From contig JAMCVM010000179.1 of the NCBI GenBank assembly GCA_023475835.1, positions 1 to 39,467 on the forward strand: a stretch of DNA of 39,467 bases. Direction: 5' to 3'. The DNA is from Bacillota bacterium (GTDB lineage Bacteria > Bacillota > Sulfobacillia > Sulfobacillales > Sulfobacillaceae). Position numbers and translations under genes: made by a program. Shown in pieces: positions 34,751-39,467 of this stretch. How positions within the stretch are numbered: the first letter of the stretch is position 1; every line of letters begins with the position of its first letter. Below the pieces are notes generated by a model. That model saw nothing but the letters and a program-made list of their open reading frames with translations, had not been told where the DNA came from and ran no database searches.

Positions 34751-34779
34751 TAATTATCGACCACTGTACCAAAGTTCAA
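34751..34779 (-). promoter_or_regulatory. Likely promoter of the mannan locus
   Basis: TTGAAC (34774-34779) and TAATTA (34751-34756) are 17 bp apart on the minus strand, about 65 bp before the first gene of the cluster, within markedly AT-rich DNA. GATAAT at 15-bp spacing is an alternative -10. Confidence 0.5.
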
Positions 34780-34835
34780 TAATATATGCAATATACTTTG
34801 ATGCAATATTTATATTGATTGTATCTGGTCGTCTC

Positions 34836-34858
34836 CGAATATACTCGGTAGATATTCG
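34836..34858. promoter_or_regulatory. Palindrome upstream of the mannan-locus promoter
   Basis: CGAATAT and ATATTCG flank nine bases that include CTCGGTAG. It lies about 57 bp upstream of the proposed -35 and could bind the GntR-LacI-type regulator or an activator. The assignment is a guess from position and symmetry. Confidence 0.35.
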
Positions 34859-34859
34859 T

Positions 34860-35652
34860 GTCGATTCTTTCTCTCATGACGAGTCAAAACGCCGAGGATT
34901 CTGTATCCTCTTGCATCTACTCCTGCGACGTCATTCAACGAAGGGCGTTTAGGCAATCCGATGGCAACTCTGCTACGGATGATTCGAGACGGCCACCTCA
35001 TCAACAAGGCGTTAGAGGATAACCATTAGCGATCACGCTCAACGTCGCTTGAGATCCCCGGAAGACATCCCCCTTTCCTAACCGGTCGACGCCGAGTGTG
35101 GGGGACAGGAAATTCGGACGAACGCCGTGTTCCAGAGAACCAGACTTGTGGGTCTTCGCAACTTCGGGTTGCGATGAAGGTATCCGCACCTTTACTGGAA
35201 CGGCCGCAATATCACGAGGAATTCGACTGGGCCGAGAATCTGGGCTGTAGCCTAGACTACACTAGGCCGCGACGGTCTGATGGAAACGCTGGAACGCTTT
35301 GCTATCGACAGGCATGCGAATGGCTGGGATTTCCAGGGCAACCTTTTTACCAAGGATCTTATCAGCGCCTGCTACGGCGATTCCGCGCATTTCGTGTTTG
35401 CCGCCCGATTAACTTATCGGCAACCAAGCGTCACCGAGGCATGGATTCCCTTGCCCACGCTGGGAAGACGCTCGGAGCCAGCACCGCATATATTCATTCC
35501 TATTCAGCCATTAAGTGCTTTAGACGCATGGAGGAGAAATTTAGCGAGCTGGCCATCATCTGGATATAGGCTACTACGGTTGAACAACGTTTTCAGTTAC
35601 ATGCACACACAGATCACTCAGGAACTTTTAGTCGGGTAGAGCACCCATACGC
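34860..35652. other. Intergenic DNA upstream of the mannan locus
   Basis: About 790 bp. Open frames at 35096-35569 and 35280-35639 (plus) overlap each other in different frames and have no recognisable motif or ribosome site; they may be decayed coding DNA. A seven-pair hairpin, TCGCAAC-ttcgg-GTTGCGA, lies at 35156-35174. No gene supported. Confidence 0.4.
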
Positions 35653-35783
35653 TATACTGCGCGCGGGTCAAATTTTTCGTTTTTGGGAGAAGGCTATCGT
35701 GTTGAAAAACCATTGTGCAGCAAGGTGTTGAAACGCCCACAGCCTTGGCGTTAAATCGTTAAATGTGATCCGCGCGCAGTATA
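35653..35783 (-). mobile_element. MITE copy 3 (131 bp), inverted
   Basis: The reverse complement aligns with copy 1 over its whole length. The ends are TATACTGCGCGCGG and, inverted, GACCCGCGCGCAGTATA, with interior blocks CCAAGGCTGTG, CACCTTGCTGCA and AATGGTTTT, and CCCAAAAAC near the other end. It carries no gene. Confidence 0.85.
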
Positions 35784-35981
35784 TCCCAGGGTAAATAGAG
35801 CTCCATCGGTAGGGTCATAGACGCTCTTCTGACATTTGGCTTGGGCCATTGCGTTGAAGCGATTTACCTCTGCAGTGAAGGTGGAGGTGTATCGGTTGGC
35901 CTCGTGAAGATCCCTGATCCCCGATGTCCTCGACTTTGCGTGCTTGCTTCCTGAGCACCCGCTATGGTATCTTCAATGAGA
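35784..35981. other. Region upstream of the toxin-antitoxin pair
   Basis: No gene. TTGCTT (about 35944-35949) and TATCTT (about 35968-35973), 18 bp apart, could be the toxin-antitoxin promoter. The -35 match is poor. Confidence 0.35.
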
Positions 35982-35996
35982 GTGGGATTTTCCCAC
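35982..35996 (+). promoter_or_regulatory. Candidate operator of the toxin-antitoxin pair
   Basis: GTGGGA-ttt-TCCCAC is a 15-bp palindrome 23 bp upstream of the antitoxin start and just downstream of the possible promoter. AbrB-type antitoxins usually repress their own promoter through such sites. Confidence 0.5.
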
Positions 35997-36018
35997 CGTT
36001 AGAAAAGGACGAGCGTCC

Positions 36019-36273
36019 ATGAGCAAACCCTTGGCGATTCGGATCGATGACAAAGGTCGTATTCAACTGCCCCAGGCCTTGCGTCACACCTTACATCTGG
36101 AACCAGGCGACGTGTGCTTTTTGGAAATGGATGCCGGCACTTTACGGGTGATTCGTGCGCACAATCCGTTTGATCTGCTCGCACGGCAGGCGATTGACGA
36201 GGCCAATCATGGGGAAATGATTCCTTTAAGCCAACTCACTCCGACCCGAGATCCCGATGCCTCCCCATCATGA
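36019..36273 (+). CDS. AbrB/SpoVT-type antitoxin
   Basis: An 84-residue protein. Residues 1-50 (RIDDKGRIQLPQALRHTLHL, then EPGDVCFLEMDAGTLRVIRA) match the swapped-hairpin AbrB DNA-binding fold. The C-terminal ~30 residues would wrap and neutralise the toxin. AAGGA lies about ten bases before the ATG. The stop overlaps the toxin start (ATGATGG), so translation is coupled. It probably represses its own operon. Confidence 0.85.
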   Translation: MSKPLAIRIDDKGRIQLPQALRHTLHLEPGDVCFLEMDAGTLRVIRAHNPFDLLARQAIDEANHGEMIPLSQLTPTRDPDASPS

Positions 36274-36524
36274 TGGTCCTGCTTTCCCGTGCGGCCGCCA
36301 AAGATTTGAAAAAATTCGATCCCTCGGTGTACCAGAAGGCGTTGGACGCCCTGAACCACCTGGAAACCCACCCTTTGGCAGCACGTCGCCTTCAAGGGAG
36401 TTTGGACGGAGTGCGGGCATTCGGTTTTCATGCGGCAGGCGTAGCCTATCGTCTGGCCTATATTGTCGATGCCGATCGCTGCCTCGTGTTTCTTATTGGG
36501 CCCCATGAAGGCTTTTACGCCTAG
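36270..36524 (+). CDS. RelE/ParE-family toxin
   Basis: An 84-residue protein with the RelE/ParE pattern: an N-terminal LSRAAAKDLKKFDPSVYQKA helix region, LETHPLAARRLQGSLDGVRAF, a central AYRLAYIVDADRCLVFLIGPH beta segment and a final H-E-x-F-Y. RelE members cut ribosome-bound mRNA and ParE members poison gyrase; the conserved YRLAYIVD...H pattern fits RelE somewhat better. The start is at 36270, or the next codon ATG at 36273. There is no ribosome site of its own; it depends on coupling to the antitoxin. Confidence 0.85.
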   Translation: MMVLLSRAAAKDLKKFDPSVYQKALDALNHLETHPLAARRLQGSLDGVRAFGFHAAGVAYRLAYIVDADRCLVFLIGPHEGFYA

Positions 36525-36586
36525 GCGGCAAGACGTTTTTGAATGCATACCCCCGCGATTTCCCCAATCGACCGGGCTCAGGCATC

Positions 36587-36615
36587 CACCGAGTTCCTGG
36601 GCGACGTCTCGGTGG
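36587..36615 (+). terminator. Possible terminator after the toxin gene
   Basis: CCACCGAG and CTCGGTGG pair across 13 bases, followed by CCTTTTC. It is 60 bp past the toxin stop, a modest rho-independent candidate. Confidence 0.45.
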
Positions 36616-36885
36616 CCTTTTCGGTAGGGGGGGTGGGTTTGGCGTAGGCTTGTTGGCGCTACTGCGATCGGTCATCACTTCGGCTAACGTCCGTGTCATC
36701 CCCGGACTGCGCCGAGGACTTTCGGACTGGTCCTAGGATCGCCATGGTCGGATGACCATTCCAGGTCCCTCGGGAAACGTAGGGGCTGAAATAGCGCCCC
36801 TAGGGAGGCTAGGGAGCGGGTTAAGCGAGGTCCCGTAGAAGGGCAAAACGGCCCGCCGTGAGAAGGCGATTCTTCCTTAGATCCA
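36616..36885. other. Spacer between toxin and HTH-protein genes
   Basis: Convergent spacer with no gene. TAGGGGC and GCCCCTA (36780-36802) form a seven-pair hairpin that could serve the HTH gene transcribed from the right, about 85 bp past its stop. Confidence 0.4.
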
Positions 36886-37302
36886 TCATCCGGGTCGATC
36901 CCCATCCTGACCGCGTTGCCACGGCCGCCGCCGACGGGGTGTAGCCGGGCGGTCCATCGTTTCTCGCAGGTGGTTTAATGCGTCGACCAGGCCTTGCATG
37001 GTGACTCGCAGGGCGTGGATCTCCTCCCTCTGCCCATTGATCGTGGTATTGAGTCGTTCAACAACTTGTGCAGGATGTTCGAGATGATCGGGAGGAATAA
37101 TGTCTACCGTTTGTCGTTGGACATGTCGTCCGACATCGAGCTGAGCCAAGGATTCGGGATCGATCCGCCATTGCATTTTATAGCCGACGTGCTCGCCTAC
37201 GAGTTTTCCTTGTGCTAAGTAGCGTTCGATGGTCCTCGTTGTATGACCGAGTCGGGTTGCCGCTTCTTCTTTGGTGAGCCATCCGGGATGGGCGCCTGGC
37301 AT
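36886..37302 (-). CDS. Small HTH/coiled-coil DNA-binding protein
   Basis: A 138-residue protein. Residues ~7-52 form a MerR/excisionase-like helix-turn-helix (WLTKEEAATRLGHTTRTIER, then YLAQGKLVGE and YKMQWRIDPESL). Residues ~75-120 are a likely coiled coil (VVERLNTTINGQREEIHALR). The C-terminus is very basic (PRRRRPWQRGQ). AAGGAGAA lies seven bases before the ATG, and a perfect 22-bp palindrome overlaps the leader. It follows the resolvase relic by about 55 bp. It may be an accessory factor of the recombinase or a small repressor of the element; no catalytic motif exists. Confidence 0.8.
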   Translation of the reverse strand: MPGAHPGWLTKEEAATRLGHTTRTIERYLAQGKLVGEHVGYKMQWRIDPESLAQLDVGRHVQRQTVDIIPPDHLEHPAQVVERLNTTINGQREEIHALRVTMQGLVDALNHLRETMDRPATPRRRRPWQRGQDGDRPG

Positions 37303-37316
37303 GTGGGTTCTCCTTT

Positions 37317-37338
37317 ATCGTACGACATGTCGTACGAT
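37317..37338. promoter_or_regulatory. Perfect 22-bp palindrome before the HTH gene
   Basis: The half-sites ATCGTACGACA and TGTCGTACGAT form an exact palindrome directly adjoining the HTH gene's ribosome site. A related ACATGTCGTCCGACAT sequence lies inside the gene near 37122. The likely role is an operator or centromere-like site for the HTH protein. Confidence 0.7.
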
Positions 37339-37356
37339 GACCCTTCGGTACCAATC

Positions 37357-37972
37357 CTAGAAATCCCGCGGTTCCTCTCGCGATGCCTCGGGAAGCGTCT
37401 GTTGCGCCATACGATAGACCGTGGCCCGACTCACTTGCGTCATCGCACAAATATCGTTGACCGTGAGATGATTGGTGTCTCGGTGGGCCAAGAGATCCAG
37501 GGCATGCACCAGGCCTGAGTGATGCGCCGTATAGGTTCGGGGGCGTCCGTGATAGACCCCCCGAGCTTTTGCGGCCGCAATCCCTTCAAATTGGCGCTCG
37601 TGAATGAGATCCGCCTCAAACTCGGCAATGCCCGCTAAGACCGTAATCAGGAGTTTGCCAATCGCGGTCGACGTGTCCACCACATCTCCACCGAGATTCA
37701 GGACCACGAAGGCCACCTTTTGCTCAGTCAACCGGACCATAGTCGTGAGTGCATCTTGGGTGCTCCGGGCAAAGCGATCCAGTTTCGTGACCACGAGAGT
37801 ATCCCCGGCTTTGACGTGATCTAGGAGGGTGGCCAATTGCGTGCGAGAGGGCAGCGTCCGACCGGAACGCTTTTCTTGAAAGATCGTATGGCAGCCGTAA
37901 GCGGTCAATTGATCGACTTGCATCTCCAGACTTTTGGGTGGTCGATCTGACTCGCGCATAGCCGTATATCAT
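37357..37972 (-). pseudogene. Serine recombinase (resolvase/invertase), single-base frameshift
   Basis: From ATG 37972 the frame reads MIYGYARV and then shifts. Dropping one A at about 37946 restores MIYGYARVS followed by RPPKSLEMQVDQLTAYG, giving the catalytic serine and running into a 200-residue frame. That frame has EKRSGRTLPSRTQL, VVTKLDRFARST (catalytic Arg region), the long dimer helix (TAIGKLLITVLAGIAEFEADL) with the following ERQFEGIAAAKARG, and a C-terminal HTH (LTVNDICAMTQVSRATVYRM). The uninterrupted part alone starts past the catalytic serine and should be inactive. The mutation looks recent, because the rest is intact. A Tn3-type resolvase or Hin-like invertase is likely. Confidence 0.8.
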
Positions 37973-38204
37973 GGGGCGGGCGATCTCTCCGCAAATTCTA
38001 CAAGCATAATGAGATAAGCATACGAGGCCCTGGAAGCGGCGACAAGCCGTACCCCACGCCATGTCTCAAATGGGTTTACGCATACGAGACACTGCGGGCC
38101 TCTCATCAGAGTCCGCTTGGTAGGACACGCATTCATTCCCGTACCAGGCCGCTTCGTCAGAGCCTTGAGTCGCGCAGATCCATCTCCGCCTACCAATGGT
38201 GTTA
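37973..38204. other. Upstream region of the resolvase relic with repeated motif
   Basis: GCATACGAG occurs twice in direct orientation, about 70 bp apart (near 38018 and 38081), each close to a GGGCCTC/GAGGCCC-like stretch. Repeated motifs next to a resolvase gene could be the subsites of its recombination (res) site. No gene is present. Confidence 0.35.
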
Positions 38205-38297
38205 ACTTAGGAGCCTTGAAATATTAACCTTCCATTTGGGGCCAATCGGCTATGGACATCTAATGTTACGGAGCATATAATAAAGGTTCTGGGATCC

Positions 38298-38330
38298 GGA
38301 CGTCCGCAGGGAGAATCCCTACGGACGTCC
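38298..38330. repeat. Strong hairpin inside the left part of the ISAzo13 element
   Basis: GGACGTCCGCAGGGA and TCCCTACGGACGTCC pair over 15 positions with one mismatch and a three-base loop. It lies between the left inverted repeat and the transposase gene. It may block transcription entering the element from outside, a known way for IS elements to stay silent. Confidence 0.7.
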
Positions 38331-38409
38331 TAGGAACAGGGCTGGAAAATCTCTCTGGGATTTGCTACGCTTCGTTATAACTTTGAACGAAACGGAGTGA
38401 TACCCCTGG

Positions 38410-39156
38410 ATGATGACCCTTGATGAAATCGCTGATCTCGATCGCTCGCCATATACTCGCCTCTTCGACCTATTGCAACCGCATTTGGACGAAAAAACAA
38501 AACGCTTGGTCGGTGCGGCCATGGCCGATTCGGTCGGGCGCGGAGGCCAACGGATGGTCCAAGAGATTACCGGCTTATCGTCGCATACGTTGAAACTAGG
38601 TCACGACCCGTGGACTGGTGTGCAGTCCGTACCTAAAGATCGCATCCGGCGGGTTGGGGGTGGCCGCCAGTCGATCACGGAGATCTACCCGGATATTGAA
38701 ACGGCACTGCTGGCTCTCGTGAAGGAAAGCACTCAAGGAGACCCAGAATCGCCGTGATTGTGGACAAACAAAAGCCTCAACCATCTCGCCGAAGCCCTTA
38801 CTACGCAAGGGATGCCGGTGAGTTCTCAGACGGTCTCGTGATGACTCGCTGCTCATCACGATTCCATGCCAGCGAACCGCAAGCGGTTCGAACCGGGGTG
38901 TGATCATCCGGATCGGGATCAGCAATTCCCTTTGATCAATTATGAAATCGTCGTGAATCTGATTCGGCACACCACAACCAAAACGGGGCTCAGGGTCCAG
39001 GCAGCGCTAAATACGGGCACCTATGAAACAGGAATGGTGGTGAACGCCAAGGAGATGGCCAGCCTGAAGATCGAGCGACCAGAAGGTCAAAATCAGCCAT
39101 GGAACGATACCATCCGACCACGCGTCAAGACTTCGGAGCCAAAAATCGCAGGTTAA
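38410..39156 (+). pseudogene. ISAzo13-family transposase, broken and deleted
   Basis: The N-terminal part (FDLLQPHLDEKTKRLVGAAM, GRGGQRMVQEITGLSSHTLK, RIRRVGGGRQSITEIYPDIE) is typical of ISAzo13 transposases. It stops at GDPESP (TGA). Past this stop the same frame goes on LWTNKSLNHLAEALTTQGMP, meets two TGA codons after SSQTVS, and resumes MPANRKRFEPGCDHPDRDQQ. DQQF then joins directly to LINYEIVVNLI and TTTKTGLRVQAALNTGTYET, which belong near the C-terminus, so roughly 150 residues including the catalytic core are deleted. It ends with a stop inside the right inverted repeat. Confidence 0.85.
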
Positions 39157-39175
39157 TATTTGGCAGCTCCTTAGG

Positions 39176-39467
39176 TCAGGGGCTCCAGGCGGTTGGATCC
39201 AATCATAGAAATTACCGGCATCCGGCCCCGTCGTGTCCTGGAGGTAAACTCTTACGCAAGCCGCCACTGCGCGATCGAGACTGGCGGCGTCATGAAAGGC
39301 CGCGTAGTGCTATAAAGTAGACGATCACGGCTGATGAGATGTCATCCAGCGCGGAGTCCCCTTGGCCCCACGTATTCGTGGTTTTGTCGTAGGCACCGCT
39401 GCGCCGACTGGCGTGTATTGCCGGGTCTGGGCATCCTCGTTGGCGTATGGATACCAAACTGACAAGG
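39176..39467. other. Right edge of the window, no gene recognised
   Basis: About 290 bp beyond the ISAzo13 element. A minus-strand frame is open at the window edge (...YANEDAQTRQYTPVGAAVP) for about 35 codons, but it shows no known motif and its start lies outside the window. Confidence 0.3.

Larger units (their letters stand above)
38205..39175 (+). mobile_element. ISAzo13-family insertion sequence, internally deleted
   Basis: Inverted ends of about 26 bp, acttaggagcc...aaatattaacct at 38205-38230 and its complement at 39150-39175, match at about 20 positions. They enclose a broken ISAzo13-type transposase gene. Full elements of this family are about 1.2-1.6 kb; here the middle of the gene is lost. 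No clear target-site duplication is seen. Confidence 0.75.

Noticed and set aside
35096-35639. Two overlapping plus-strand frames of 119 and 157 residues
   Set aside because: They occupy different frames of the same DNA and show no recognisable motif or ribosome site.
12975-35783. The three ~132-bp repeats as a CRISPR array or rRNA-like repeat
   Set aside because: They are dispersed, palindrome-ended and in both orientations, with no spacers; no CRISPR array or cas gene is present.
1-39467. tRNA, rRNA or riboswitch genes
   Set aside because: No cloverleaf, conserved rRNA segment or known riboswitch core was recognised by eye; a covariance-model search would be needed to exclude small RNAs.

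Overview
The window looks like chromosomal DNA of an acidophilic, moderately GC-rich Gram-positive bacterium. A Sulfobacillus-like member of the Bacillota is my best guess, from protein style, strong AGGAGG-type ribosome binding sites and the sparse, IS-scarred intergenic DNA. This is an inference; there is no rRNA or tRNA gene here to test it. Almost every intact gene lies on the minus strand.

Region 1 (1-12000): relics of mobile DNA (a TnpB-type element end and a broken tyrosine recombinase) are followed by a sulfatase locus. In transcription order, right to left, it holds an oligopeptide-type ABC importer (binding protein, two permeases, two ATPases), a decayed sulfatase and an intact cytoplasmic sulfatase. 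A divergent LacI-family regulator lies upstream. A perfect 20-bp palindrome sits before the binding-protein gene and a related half-site before the regulator gene, so the regulator probably controls both. The simplest reading is uptake and desulfation of a sulfated oligosaccharide or conjugate.

Region 2 (11700-19500): IS remnants (IS1595-like, IS630), then a SWIM zinc-finger protein and a SWIM/SNF2 helicase, a pair resembling Bacillus YwqB/YwqA. Two of three copies of a ~132-bp palindrome-ended repeat (a MITE) lie here.

Region 3 (19500-34900): a long minus-strand alpha-mannan utilisation locus. Two tandem, paralogous secreted ~985-residue proteins combine an alpha/alpha-toroid-like N-terminal half, a Rossmann/amidotransferase-like middle domain and a C-terminal GH76 (endo-alpha-1,6-mannanase-type) domain. 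They are followed by a sugar ABC importer (two permeases and a binding protein, no ATPase), a GH125 exo-alpha-1,6-mannosidase, a GntR-LacI hybrid regulator, a cytoplasmic GH76-like enzyme and a broken GH42 beta-galactosidase. The apparent logic is extracellular cutting of alpha-1,6-mannan, import of oligomannosides and intracellular trimming to mannose. The three-domain secreted proteins are the best candidate for something undescribed.

Region 4 (34900-39467): mobile and accessory DNA. It holds the third MITE copy, an AbrB/RelE-type toxin-antitoxin pair, a small HTH/coiled-coil protein preceded by a perfect 22-bp palindrome, a serine resolvase broken by one base near its start, and an internally deleted ISAzo13-family element whose terminal inverted repeats are still visible.
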